64,000 nt of DNA, taken from NCBI GenBank assembly GCA_949752795.1, contig CATKHW010000424.1, forward strand, positions 124,001 to 188,000, in the 5' to 3' direction. The stretch is from Hyperoodon ampullatus (lineage: Eukaryota; Chordata; Mammalia; Artiodactyla; Ziphiidae). The notes under the pieces are model-generated. The model did not search any database and was not told the DNA's origin. It saw only the letters and a program-made list of their open reading frames with translations. Positions 33,301 to 47,875 of this stretch are shown in pieces. The stretch's first letter is position 1, and the number at the start of each line of letters is the position of its first letter. A program made the translations under genes and the position numbers.

Positions 33301-36300
33301 CTTTTCATGACAGGTTTCAAGGAGCATTCTGACAACAAGTGTCAGTGAGCATTGTGATGACAAGTGTATTGAGCATTGTGATGACGATGGTCATGGAGCA
33401 TTGTGATGACAATGGCATGGAGTATTGTGATAACAGGCATCATGGATCATTGTGATGTCAAGGGTTATGGAACATTGTGATCACAAGGTTTTGGAGCATT
33501 GTGATGACAGGTCATAGATCATTTTGATTTCAAGGAGCATGGAGAATTGTGATGACAAGAGCATGTAACATTGTGATGATAAGTGCATGTAGCATTTTGA
33601 TGACAGGTGTCATGCAACAATGTGAAGACAGGGGTGATGGAGTATTGGGATGACTAGTGATGGAACATTGTGATATCAGTGGTGAGAGAGCATTTTGATG
33701 AGAAGTGCATGGAGCACTGTGATGACAAAGTTTATGCAGCATTGTGATGACAAGGATGTGGAGCATTGTGATGACAAGCACATGGTGCATTGTGATGACA
33801 TGGGTCATTGAGCATTGTGCTAAAAAGCTCATGGAGCATTGTGATGACAAGAGTCATGGAGCATTGTGCTGAGAAACGCATAGAGCATTGTGATGACAAG
33901 GGTCACAGTGCATTGTAATGAAAAGTTCATGGAGCATTGTGGTGACAAAAGTCACAGAGACTTGTGATGACGAGGGCATGGACCATAGTGATGAGAAAGG
34001 TCATGAAGCATTGTGATGACAGGAGTCACGGAGCATTGTGATGACGTCTCATGGAACATTGTGATGACAAGGGCAAGGAGCATTTTGATGACAGGGGCAT
34101 GGATAATTCGTCTTACAAGTTTCATGCATTATTGCGATGAGAGTGGGAATAGCTCATTGTGATGACAAGGGCATGGAGCATTGTGATGGCAAGGTCATGC
34201 AGTATTGTGAAGACAGGTGTCTGGGAGCATTGTGAAGACATAAGTCATGGCCGATTGTGATGACAATGCCATGGAGCATTGTGAGGCCAATTGTCATGGA
34301 GGTTTGTGATGACAGATGTAATGGAGCATTGTGATGACAAGGACTTGGAGCATTGTGATGACAAGGGTCACGGAGGACTGTGCTGACAAGGTCATGGAGC
34401 ATTGTGATGACAAGTGTCATGGGGCTTGGTGTTGACAATGTTCATGGAGCATTTTGATGACAAGAGTGTGGTGCATTGTGATGAGTAGGGCAGGGAGCAT
34501 TGTGATGAAAGGGTCATGGAACAATTTGATGAAAAGTGTCAGGGAGCATTTTGATGACAGGGGTAATGGAACATTGTGATGTCAGTGGTCATGGAGCATT
34601 GTGATGATAAGGGCATGTAGCATTTGGATGACAGGGGTCATGGAATATTGTGATGACAGGGGTGAGGGAGTATTGTGATGACTAGTGATGGAACATTGTG
34701 ATATCAGTGGTGAGAGAGCATTTTCATGAGAAGTGCATGGAGCATTGGGATGACAATGTTTATGGAGCATTGTGATGACAAGGTTGTGGAGCATTGGCAT
34801 GACAAGTGCATGGTACACTGTGATGACATGTGTCTTGGGGAATTGTGCTGAGAAGCACATATAGGATTGTGATGACAAGTTTCATGGAGCATTGTGCTGA
34901 CAAAGGCATGGAGCATTGTGATGACAAGTGTTACAGAGCATTGTCATGACGCGGGAATGGACCATTGTGATGACAAAGGTCATAAAGCATTGTGATGACT
35001 GGAATCACGGAGCATTATGATGTGAGGTGTCATAGAGCATTGTGATTACAAGGGCATGGAGCATTGTGATGACCGGGTCATGGAGAATTGGTCTGACAAG
35101 TTTCAAGGATTATTGCTATGACGGTGGGCATGGCACATTGTGATGACAAGGTCATGGAACATTTTTAAAACAAGGTCATGTAGTACTGTGAAGACAGGTG
35201 TCAGGGAGCACTGTGATGACATATGTCATGGTGCATTGTGATGACAATGGCGTGGAGCATTGTGATGCCAAGTGTCATGGAGGATTGTGATGAAAAATGT
35301 AATGGAGCATTGTGATGCCAAGTGTCAGGTAGGATTGTGATGACAAGGGCCATTAAGAATTTTGATACCAACGTCGTGAAGCATTGTGATGACAAGTGCA
35401 CGGAGCTTGCTATGACAGGGGACATGGAGCATTGCAATGAAAAGTGCATGGAGAATTGTGAAGACAAGAGCATGTAACATTGTGATGAGAAGTGTCATTG
35501 AGTATTGTGATGACAAGGACGAGGAGAATTGTGATAACAAGGGACATGGGGCATTGTGATGAGCAGGGCAGGGAGCATTGTGATGGCAAGACTGTGCAGC
35601 ATTGTGATGAGAAGGCCATGGATAATTGTGATGACGATCATCATGGAGCACTGTAATGACAAGGGGAATGGAGCATTGTGATGACAGGTGTAATGGAGCA
35701 TTGTGATGACAGGGGTCATGGAGTATTGTGATGACATGCGTCCTGGAGCATTCTGATGACAAGCTTGTGGAGTATTGTTATGACAATGGGATGGAGCATA
35801 TTGATGAATGGTCATGGAGCATTCTGATGAAAAAGCCATGGAGCCTTTTAATGACAGGGTTCATGGAGCATTCTGAAGACAAGTGTCAGGGAGCAGTGTG
35901 ATGACAAGTGCATGGAGCATGGTGTTCAGAAGGCCATGGAGCATTCTGATGATATGGGTCATGGAGCTTTGTGATGACAGGGGCATGCAGCACTGTGATT
36001 ACTGGGGTCTTGGAGCATTGTGATGAAAAGCGCATGGATCATTTTGATGAAAAAGGCATGGAGCATTGTCATGACAGGGTTCAAGAAGCATACTGACGAC
36101 AAGTGTCAGGGAGCATTGAGATGACAAGTGTATTGAGCATTGTGATGACAAAGGTCATGGAACATTTTGATGAGAAGTGTCAGGGAGCATTGTGATGGAA
36201 AGACTGTGGAGCATTGTGATGAGAAGACCATGGATAATTGTGATGACGGGCGTCATGGAGAACTGTAATGACAAGGGGCCTGGAGCATTGTGATGACAGG

Positions 36301-39300
36301 TGTCATGGAGCATTGTGATGACAGGGGTCATGGAACATTGTGATGAGAAAATCATGGAGCATTGAGCTGAAAACGTTCATGGAGTATTCTGATGAAAGGG
36401 GTCATAGAGTATTGTGATGACAAGGTCCTGGAGCACTCTGATGAGAAGACCATGGAGCCTTGTGATGAGAAGTCTCATGGAGCATTCTGATGAAAAGGGG
36501 CATGGAGCATTGTGATTACAGGGGTCTTGGAGCATTGTGATTACAAGGGCATGGAGCATTGTGAGAGATGTCCAAGGAGCATTCTGATGACATGCATCAT
36601 GGAGCTTTGTGATGACCAGGGCATGGACCATTGTGATGACAAAGTCTTGAAGCACTGTGATGACTTGAGTCACGGAGCATTGTGATGACAGGTGTCATGG
36701 AGCATTGTGTTGACAAGTGCATGGAGCATTGCGATGAGAGGGGCATGGTGCATCGGTCTGAAAAATTTCATGCATTATTGTGATGACTGTGGGCATTGCA
36801 CAATGTGATGACAAGGGCATGGAGCACTGTGAAGAAAAGGTCATGGAGTAATGTGAAGTCAATTGTCAGGGAGCATTGTGATGACCTATGTCATGGTTCA
36901 TTGTGATGACAATGGCATGGAGCATTGTGATGACATGTGTCATGGAGGACTGTGATGAAAAAGGTAATGGAGCATTGTGATGACCAGCGCTTGGAGCATT
37001 GTGATGAGAAGTGTCATGGAGCATTATGATGACAAGGGCATGGAGCATTTTGATGAGTAGAGAAATTGAGAATTTTGATGCCAACTTCGTGAAACATTGT
37101 GATGACAAGCACACGGAACTTGCTATGACAGGTGTCACGGAGCATTGTGATGACAAGTGCATGTATAATTGTGATGACCATAGCATGTAACTTTGTGACG
37201 ATAAGTTTCATGGAGCATTGTGATGACATGGACGTGGAGAAATGTGTTGAGAAGGGACATGGAGCACTGTGATTACCAGGGAATTGAGCATTGTGATTGT
37301 AAGACCGTGGAGCATTGTGATGAGAAGGTCATGGATAATTGTGATGACGAGCGTAATGGAGCACTGTAATGACAAGGGAAATAGAGCATTTTGATGACAG
37401 GTGTCATGGATCATTGTGATGACACTGGCATGGAGCATTGTGATGAAAAGGGCATGGAGCATTGTTATGAAAAAGGCATTGAGCCTTTTCATTACAGGGT
37501 TCAAGGAACATTCTGACGACAAGTGTCAGGGAGCATTGTGTTGACAAGTGTACTTAGCATTGTGAAGACAATGTTCATGCAACATTGTAATGACAGGCAT
37601 CATGGAGCGTTGTGATGACAAGTGTTATGGAATATTGTGATCAGAAGGGTTTGTAGCATTGTGATGACAGATGTCATGGATCATTTTCATTTCAATGGGC
37701 ATGGAGCATTGTAATGACAAGGGCATGAAGAAATGTGAACCCAAGTTTCACCGAGGATTTTGTTGACAATGGGAATGGAGTATTGTGATGACAAGTGCAT
37801 GGAGCATTGTGATGACAATGTCATGAAACATTTTGCTGACAAAGGCATGGAGCATTTTGATGACAAGTGTCATGGAGCACTGTGATGACAAGCGTCATGG
37901 AGCATTGTGATTACAGAGGTCATGGAGCATTGGGATGGCAAGGGCATGGATCATCGTGATGACAAGTGTCATGGAGCATTTTGATGACAAGAGTCCCGGA
38001 TCATTGTGTTGTCAGGGGTCATGGAGCATTGTGATGACAGTGGTAATGGAGCATTGTGATGACAGGGTTCATGCAGCATTGTTATGAGAAGGTCATAGAG
38101 CATTGGGCTAAAAATGTTCATGGAGTATTGTGAAGGCGGGGGTCATGGAGCATTGTGATGACAAGGGAATGGAGCATTGTGGTGAGTAGGTACTGAAGCA
38201 TAGTGATGACAAAACATTGGAGCCTTGTATTGACGAGTCTCATGGAGCATTCTGATGAAAAGGGGCATGGAGAATTGTGATTACATGGGTCTTGGAACAT
38301 TGTGAAGAAAAGGGCATGGATCATTTTGATGAAAAAGGCATGGAGCCTTGTCATGACAGGGATCAAGGAGCATATTGACGACAAGTGTCAGGGAGCATTG
38401 TGATGACAAGTGTATTGAGCATTGTGATGACAAAGGTCATGGAGCATTGTGATGCGAAGACCATGGATAATTGTGATTACGAGCATCATGGGGCGTTGTG
38501 ATGACAAGTTTTATGAAACACTGTGATCACAAGGGTTTGGAACATTGTGATGACATAGGTCATGGAGCATTTTGATTTCATTGTAATGAAAATAGCATGA
38601 AACATTATGATGATGGGCATGGTTCATTGTGATGACAGGGTTCATGGAGCACGGAGATGAAAAGGGGCATGGAGCATTGTGATTATAGGGGTCTTGGACC
38701 ATTGTGATGAGAAGGTCATGGATCATTGGGCTGAAAATCTTCATGGAGCATTGTGATAACAGGGGTCATGGAGCACTATGATGACAAGGGTCATGGAGCA
38801 TTGTGATGACAAGCGTCACGGAACTTTCTGATTAAAGGTGTCATGGAGCATTGGGATGACAAGGGCATGGATCATTGTGATGACAAGTGTCATGGAGATT
38901 TTTGATGACAAGATTCCTGGATCATTGTGTTGTGAGGAGTCATGGAGCGCGGGTATGACAGTGGTCATGGAGCATTGTGATGACAGGGGTCATGGTGTAT
39001 TGTGATGAGAATGTCATGGATCATTGGGCTGAAAATATTCATGGAGTATTTTGATGACAGGGGTCATGGAGCATTGTGATGACAAGGGAATGGAGCATTG
39101 TGATGACAAGGTCCTGGAGAATTGTGTTGAGAAGGCCATGGACTCTTGTGATGACATGTCTCATGGAGCATTCTGATGAAAAGCAGCATGGAGCATTGTA
39201 ATTACAGGGGTCTTGGAGCATTGAGATGACAAGGGCATGGAGCATTCTGATGACATGCGTCATGGAGCATTGTGAAGACAATCACATTTAGCATTGTGAT

Positions 39301-42300
39301 TACCGGCGTCTTGGAGCATTGTGATGAAAACGGCATGGATCATTGTGATGAAAAATGCATTGAGCCTTGTCATGACAGAGTTCAAGGAGCACACTGAGGA
39401 CAATTGTCAGGGAGCATTGAGATGACAAGTGTATTGAGCATTGTGATGACAAAGGTCATGGAGCATTGTGATGAGAAGACCATGGATAATTGTGTTGACG
39501 AGCGTAATGGGGCGTTGTGATGCCAAGTGTTATGGAAAATTGTGATCACAAGGGTTTGGGGCATTTTGGTGTCAGAGGTCATGGAGCATTTTGATTTCAT
39601 TGTGATGACAATAGCATGAAGCATTATGATGATGGGCATGGAGCATTGTGATGACAGGTTTCATGCATCATTGAGATGAAAAGTGGCATGGAACATTGTG
39701 ATGACAAATGTCACGAAGCATTGTGATGACTGGAGTCACGGAGCATTGTGATGACAGAGGTCATGGAGCATTGTGATGACAAGGGCATGGAGCATTGGGA
39801 TGAAAGGGGCATGGAGCATTGGTCTGACATGTTTCATGGATTATTGTGATGACACAGGGTATGGCACATTGTGATAACTAGCACATGGAGCATTGTGATG
39901 ACAAGGTCATTAATTATTGTGAAGAAAGGTGTCAGGGAGCATTGTGGTGACATATGTCACGGTGCATTGTGATGACAATGGCATTGATCATTGTGATGCC
40001 AAGTCTCATGGAGAAATGTGATGACAAATGTAATGGAGCATTGTGATGACAAGGGCTTGGAGCATTGTGATGACAAGGGTAAAGGAGCATTGTGATGACA
40101 AGGGAATGGATCATTGTGATGACAAGGGTCATGGAGCATTTTGATAACAAAAGTCCCGGATCATTGTGTTGTCAGGGTTCATGGAGCATTGTGATGACAT
40201 GGGTCATGGAGCATTTTGATGACAGGGTTCATGGGGCATGGTGATGTGAATGTCATAGAGCATTGGGCTGAAAATGTTCATGGAGTATTGTGGTGACAGG
40301 GGTCATGGAGCATTTTGATGAAAAGGGAATGGAGCATTTTGATGAAAATATCATGGAGCATGGTGATGAGAAGGCCATGGAGCATTCTGAAGACATTCAT
40401 CATGAAGCTGTGTGATGACAACGGCATGGAGCATTGTGATTACAGGGGTCTTGGAGCATTGTGAGAAAAGGGCATGGATCATTGTGATGAAAAATGCATG
40501 GAGCCTTGTCATGTCAGGGTTCAAGGAGCATACTGACGACAAGTGTCAGGGAGCATTGTGATGACAAGTGTATTGAGCATTGTGATGACAAGTGTATTGA
40601 GAATTGTAATGACAAGGTCATGGAGTATTGTGAAGACAGGTGTCAGGGAGCATTGTGATGACATATGTCATGTTCCATTGCGATGAATGTGGCATGGGGC
40701 ATTGTGATGCCAAGTGTCATGGAGGATTGTGATGACAAAGATAATGGGCATTGTGATGATTAGGGCTTGGAATGTCATGATGACAAGGGACATTGAGAAT
40801 TTTGATGTGGAGATCGTGAAGCATTGTGATGACAAGGTGTTGGAGCATTGTGATGAGAAGACCATGGAGCCTTGTGATGACAAGTCTCATGGAGCACACT
40901 GATGACAAGGGGCATGGAGCATTGAGATTACAGGGGTCTTGGAGCATTGTGATGACAAGGGTCATGGAGCCTTGTGATGACAAGGCCGTGGAACATTGTC
41001 ATGACAGGGGTGAGGGAGTATTGTAATGACTAGTGATGGAACATTTTGATATCAGTGGTGAAAGAGCATTTTGATGAGAAGTGCACGGAGCTTTGTGATG
41101 ACAATGTTTACGGAGCATTGTGATGATAAGGTTGTGGAACACTGTGATGACAAGCGCATGGCACATTGTGATGACATGGGTCATGGAGCATTGTTCTCAC
41201 AAGCGCATGTAGCATTGTGATGCCAAGGGTCATGGAGCACTCTGCTGACAAAGGCATGGAGCATTGTGATGACAAGGGTCACAGAGCATTGTGATGAAAA
41301 GTTCATGGAGCATTATGGTGGCAAATTTCAAAGAGCACTGTGATGAGGAGGGCATGGACCATTGTGATGACAAAGGTCATGAAGCAATGTGATGACTGGA
41401 GTCACGGAGCACTGTGATGACAAAGGCATGGAGCATTGTGATGATAGGGGCATGGAGCATTGGTCTGACAAGTTTCATGGATTATTGTGATGATAGTGGG
41501 CATGGCACATTGTGATGAGAAGCGCATGGAGCATTGTCATGACCAGGTCATGAGTAGTGTGAAGACAGGTGTCAGGGAGCATTATGATGACATATGTCAT
41601 GGTGCATTGTGACGACAATGGCATGGAGCATTGTGAAGCCAAGTGTCATGGAGGATTGTGATGACAACGGTAATGGAGCATTGTGATGACAAGGGCCATT
41701 GAGAATTGTGATGACAAGTTCGTGAAGCACTGTGATGAAAAGCATATGTAGCTTGCTATGACAGGGGTCATGGAGCATTGCGATGACAAGTGCATGGAGA
41801 ATTGTGATGACAAGAGCATGTAACATTGTGATGAGAAGTGTCATGGAGCATTTTGATGGCAAGACCGTGGAACACTGTAATGAGAAGACCATGGATAATT
41901 GTGATGACGAGCGTCATGGAGCATTGTGATGACAAGGGCCATTTAGAATTTTGATGCCAACGTCGTGAAGCATTGTGATGACAAGTGCACGGAGCTTGCT
42001 ATGACAGGGGACATGGAGCATTGCGATGAAAAGTGCATGGAGAATTGTGATGACAGTGGTCATGGAGCATTGTGATGAAAAGGGCATGGAGCATTGTGAT
42101 GGAAAAGGCATAGAGCTCTTCATGACAGGGTTCAAGGAGCACTCTGATGACAAGTGTCAGTGAGCATTGTGATGACAAGTGTATTGTGCATTGTGATGAC
42201 AAAGTTCACGGAGCATTGTGATGACATGGGCATGGAGTATAATGATGACAGGTATCATGGAGCGTTGCAATGACAAGTGTTGTGGACCAATGTGATCACA

Positions 42301-43439
42301 AGGGTTTGGAGCATTGTGATGATAGAGGTCAGGAATCATTTTGATTTCAAGGAGCATGGAGCGTTGTGATGAAAGGGGTCATGGAGCATTGTGATGAGAA
42401 TATTATAGAGAATTGGGCTGAAAATATTCATGGAGTATTGTGATGACAGGGTTCTTGGAGCATTGTGATAACACGGGCATGGAGAATTGTGATGAGAAGG
42501 CCATAGTGCATTCTGATGACATGCTTCATGGAGGTTTGTGATGATAACGGCAAGGAGCATTGTGATTACAGGGGTCTTGGAGCATTGTGATGAAAAGGGC
42601 ATGGAGCCTTGTCATGACAGGGTTCAAGGAGCATACTGATGACAAGTGTCTGGGAGCATTGTGATGACAAGTGTATTGAGCATTGTTTTAACAAAGTTCA
42701 TGGAGCATTGTGATGAGAAGACCATGGATAACTGTGATGAGGAGCGTCATGGTGCATTGTGATGACAAGTGTTAGGGAACATTGTGATCACAAGGGTTTG
42801 GAGCATTGCGATGACAGAGGTCATGGAGCATTTTGATTTGATTGTGGTGACAAAAGCATGAAGCATTTTGATGATGGGCATGGTGCATTGTGATGACAGG
42901 GTTCATGCAGCATAGAGATGAAAAGGGGCATGGAGCATTGTGATTAGAGGTGTCTTGAAGCATTGTGATGACAAGGGAATGGAGCATTGTGAATGAGAAG
43001 GCCATGGAGCATTCTGATGACATGCGCCATGGAGCTTTGTGATGACAAGTGCATGGAGCATTGTGATTACAGGGTCTTGGAGCATTGTGATCACAAGGGT
43101 CATGGAGTCTTTTGATGACAAGGCCGTGGAACCTTGTGATGGCAGGTGTCATGGAGCATTGTTATGACAGGGGTAATGGAGCATTGTGATGACAAGGGCA
43201 TCAGCATTGGTCAGAAGAGTTTCATGGATTATTGTGATGAGAGTGGGCATGGAGCATTGTGATGACAAGGTCACGGAACACTGTGTTACATGGGTCATGG
43301 AGGATTGTAATGACAACGGCATGGAGCATTGTGATGAGAAGTGCATTGAGCATTGGTATCACAAGCGTCATGGAGCTTTGTGATGACAAGTGCATGGAGC
43401 AATTTGATGAGAGGGTTCATGGAGCATTGTGATGACAAT

Positions 43440-45120
43440 GACATGGAGCATTGTGATGCCAAACGTTATGGAACTTTGTGATGACAAATGTCATGGAGCA
43501 ATTTGATGACAAGGGCATGGAGCATTGTGATTAAAAGGGCAGGGAGCATTGTGATGAGAGGGTCATGGAGAAATTTGATGAAAAGTGTCATGGAACATTT
43601 TGATTAGAGGGGTTATAGAATATTGTGATGTCAGGGGTCATGGAGCAGTGTGATGAAAAGGGTCATGCAGCATTTTGATCAGAAGTTCATGGAGCTTTGG
43701 GCTGACAGTGTTCATTGAGTATTGTGATGGCAGGGGTCATGGAGCATTGTGATGACAATGGAATTGAGCATTGTGAGGAGAAGAACATGGAGCCTTTTGA
43801 TGACAAGTATCATGGAGCATTCTGATGAAAAGGGGCATGGAGCATTGTGATTACATGGGTCTTGGAGCATTGTGAAGAATAGGGCATGGATGATTGTGAT
43901 GAAACAACATGGAGCCTTGTCATGAGAAGGTTCAAGGAGCATACTAACGACAATTGTCAGGGAGCATTGTGATGACAAAGGTCATGGAGCATTGTGATGA
44001 GAAGACAATGGATAATTGTGATGATGAGCGTCATGGGGAGTTGTGATGACAAGTGTTATGGAACACTGTGAACACAAGGGTTTGTAGCATTGTGATGAAA
44101 GAGTTTATGGTGCATTCTGATTTCATTGTGATGACAATAGCATGAAGCATTATGATGATGGGCATGGTTCATTCTGATGACAGAGTTCATGCAGCATTTT
44201 AATGAAAATGGCATGGAGCATTGTGATGAGAAAGCCATGGAGCTGTCTGATGACAACCGTCATGGTGCTTTGTGATGACAAGAGCATGGAGCAGTGTGAT
44301 TACAGGAGTCTTGAAGCATTGTGATGACAAGGGTCATGGAGCCTTGTGATGACAAGGCCGTGGAACATTGTCATGACAGGGATGTGGGAGTATTGTAATG
44401 ACTAGTGACGGAACATTTTGATATCTGTGGTGAAAGAGCATTTTAATGAGAAGTGCATGGAGCTTTGTGATGACAAGGTTTATGGAGCATTGGGATGACA
44501 AAGATGTGGAACATTGTGATGACAAGCGCATGGAGCACTGTGATGTCATGGGTCATGGAGCATTGTGCTGACAAGCACATGGAGCATTGTGATGACAAGG
44601 GTCACGGAGCACTCTGCTGACAAAGGCATGGAGCATTGTGATGACAAGGGTCAGAGAGCATTGTGATGATAAGTTCATGAAGCATTACGGTGACAAAGTT
44701 CACAGAGCCCTGTGATTACGAGGGCATGGACCATTGTGATGACAAACGTCAAGAAGCAGTGTGATGACTGGAGTCACGGAGCATTGTGATGACAAGGGCA
44801 TGGAGCATTGTGATGACAAGGGCATGGAGCATGGTTATGACCAGGTCATGGATTATTGTAAAGAAAGTTATCAGGGAGCATTGTGATGACATATGTCCTG
44901 GTGCATTGTGATGACAATGTCATGGAGAATTGTGAAGCAAAGTGCCATGGAAGATTGTGATAACAAATGTAATGGAGCATTGTGATGACAAGGGCTTGGA
45001 GCACTGTGGAGACAAGGGTTATTGAGAATTTTGATGAAAACGTCGTGAAGCATTGTTATGACAAGCACATGGAGCTTGCTATGACAGGGGTCAAGGAGCA
45101 TTGCGATGACAAGTGCATGG
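43440..45120 (+). repeat. Large higher-order block, copy 1
   Basis: The variant order of this stretch is repeated downstream, with offsets that step through 1723, 2632, 2656, 2680 and 2754 as units are gained. Shared rare markers are GTTATAGAATATTGTGATG, GATCAGAAGTTCATGGAGC, GTGAAGAATAGGGCATGG, GATATCTGTGGTGAAAGAGC, AGCATTACGGTGACAAA and ATATGTCCTGGTGCATTG. Confidence 0.82.
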
Positions 45121-45159
45121 AGCATTGTGATTACAGGGGTCTTGGAGCATTGTGATGAC

Positions 45160-47875
45160 AATGGCATGGAGCATTGTGATGCCAAGGGTTATGGAGCTAT
45201 GTGATGACAAATGTCATGGAGCATTTTGATGACAAGGGCATGGTGCACTGTGATGAGAAGGGCAGGGAGCATTGTGATAACATGTTCATGGAGCAATTTG
45301 ATGAAAAGTGTCATGGAACATTTTGATTACATGGGTTATAGAATATTGTGATGTCAGGGGTCATGGAGCAGTGTGATTAAAAGGGTCCTAGAGCATTGTG
45401 ATGACAAGGGTCGCAGAGCATGGTGATGAAAAGTTCATGGAGCATTGTGGAGACAAATGTCAAAGAGACTTGTGATGACGAGGGCATGGACCATTGTGAT
45501 GAGAAATGTCATGAAGCATTGTGATGACAGGAGTCACGGTGCATTATGATGACAGGAGACACGGTGCATTATGATGACAGGTCATGGAGCATTGTGATGA
45601 CAAGGGTATGGAGCATTGTGATGACAGGGGCATGGAGCATTGGTCTTACAAGTTTCATGGATTATTGCGATGACAGTGGGAATGGTGCATTGTGATGACA
45701 AGGGGATGGAACATTGAGATGACAATGTCATTCAGTATTTGAAGACAGGTGTCTGGGAGCATTTTGAAGACATAAGTCATGGCCCATTGTGATGACAATG
45801 CCATGGAGCGTGGTGATGCCAAATGTCATGGAGGTTTGTGATGACAAAGGTAATGGAGCATTGTGATGATAAGGGCTTGGAGCCTTGTGATGACAAGGTT
45901 CATAGCGCACTGTGCTGACAATGGCATGGAGCATTTTGATGACAATGGTCATGGAGCATTGTACTGAGAAAGGCTTGGAGCATTGTGATGAAAACGGTCA
46001 CAGACCATTATGATGAAAATTTCATGGAACATTTTGGTGACAAATATCACAGAGCCTTGCGAAAACGAGGGTATGGACCATTGTGATTACAAAGGTCATG
46101 AAGCACTGTGATGACTGGAGTCATGGAGCATTGCGATGACAGGTCTCATGGAGCATTGTGATGGCAAGGGCATGGATCATTGTGATGACAAGTGTCATGG
46201 AGCATTTTGATGACAAGTGTCCCGGATCATTTTGTTGTCTGGTGTCATGGAGCGTTGTGATGACAGGGGTCAAGGAGCATTCTGATGACAGGGGTCAGGA
46301 AGCATTGTGATCAGAAGTTCATGGAGCATTGGACTGACAGTATTCATTGAGTATTGTGATGGCATGGGTCATGGAGCATTGTGATGACAATGGAATGGAG
46401 CACTGTGATGACAAGGTCTTGGAACATTGTGAGAACAAGAGCATGGAGCCTTGTGATGACAAGTATCATGGAGCATTCTGATGAAAAGGGGCATGGAGCA
46501 TTGTGATTACATGGGTCTTGGAGCATTGTGAAGAATAGGGCATGGATGATTGTGATGAAAGAGCATGGAGCCTTGTCATGAGAGGGTTCAAGGACCATAC
46601 TAACGACAAGTCTCAGGGAGCATTGTGATGACAAGTGTATGGAGCATTGTGATGACAAAGGTCATGGAGCATTGTGATGAGAAGACCATGAATAATTGTG
46701 ATGATGAGCGTCATGGGGAGTTGTGATGACAAGTGTTATGGAACATTGTGAACACAATGGTTTGGAGCATTGTGATGACAGAGGTTATGGTGCATTTTGA
46801 TTTCATTGTGATGACAATAGCATGAAGCATTATGATGATGGGCATGGTTCATTGTGATGACAGAGTTCATGGAGCATTGTGATGAAAAGGGCATGGAGCA
46901 TTGTGATGAGAAGGCCATGGAGCTGTCTGATGACATGCGTCATGGTGCTTTGTGATGACAAGAGCATGGAGCAGTGTGATTACAGGGATCTTGGAGCATT
47001 GTGATGACAAGGGTCATGGAGCCTTGTGATGACAAGGCCGTGGAACATTGTCATGACAGGGGTGTGGGAGTATTGTAATGACTAGTGACGGAACATTTTG
47101 ATATCTGTGGTGAAAGAGCATTTTAATAAGAAGTGCATGGAGCTTTGTGATGACAAGGTTTATGGAGCATTGGGATGACAAAGATGTGGAACATTGTGAT
47201 GACAAGCGCATGGCATATTGTGATTACATGGGTCATGGAACATTGTGCTTACAAGCGAATGGATCATTGTGATGACAAGGGACATGGAGCACTCTGTTGA
47301 CAAAGGCATGGAGCATTTTGATGACAAGGGTCAGAGAGCATTGTGATGATAAGTTCATGGAGCATTACGGTGACAAATTTCACAGAGCCCTGTGATTACG
47401 AGGGCATGGACCATTGTGATGACAAAGTTCAAGAAGCAGTGAGATGACTGGAGTCACGGAGCATTGTGATGACAAGGGCATGGAGCATTGTGATGACAGG
47501 GGCATGGAGCATTGGTCTGAGAAGTATCATGGATTATTGTGATGAAAGTGTGCATGGCGCATTGTGATGACAAGGGCATGGAGCATTGTTATGACCAGGT
47601 CATGGATTATTGTGAAGACAGGTATCAGGGAGTATTGTGATGACATATGTCCTGGTGCATTGTGATGACAATGTCATGGAGCATTGTGAGGCCAAGTGTC
47701 ATGGAGGATTGTGATGACAAATGTAATGGAGCATTGTGATGACAAGGGCTTGGAGCATTGTGGTGACAAGGGCCATTGAGAATTCTGAAGACAAGTTCGT
47801 GAAGGATAGTTATGAAAATCGCATGGAGCTTGCTATGACATGGGTCATGGAACATTGTGATGACAAGGGCACGGA
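45160..47875 (+). repeat. Large higher-order block, copy 2 with about 0.9-kb insertion
   Basis: This is the second copy of 43440-45120, split by about 909 extra bases between about 45400 and 46305. The extra stretch is itself minisatellite and carries other subfamily markers (GCGATGACAGTGGGAATGG, CCATGGAGCGTGGTGATGCC), so it was probably brought in by exchange with another part of the array. Confidence 0.8.
45526..45575 (+). repeat. 25-bp single-unit duplication
   Basis: GACAGGAG(T/A)CACGGTGCATT, with the rest of a 25-base unit, occurs twice in a row (45526 and 45551) and differs at one base. It is the smallest recent duplication noticed and shows that single-unit slippage also occurs. Confidence 0.85.
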
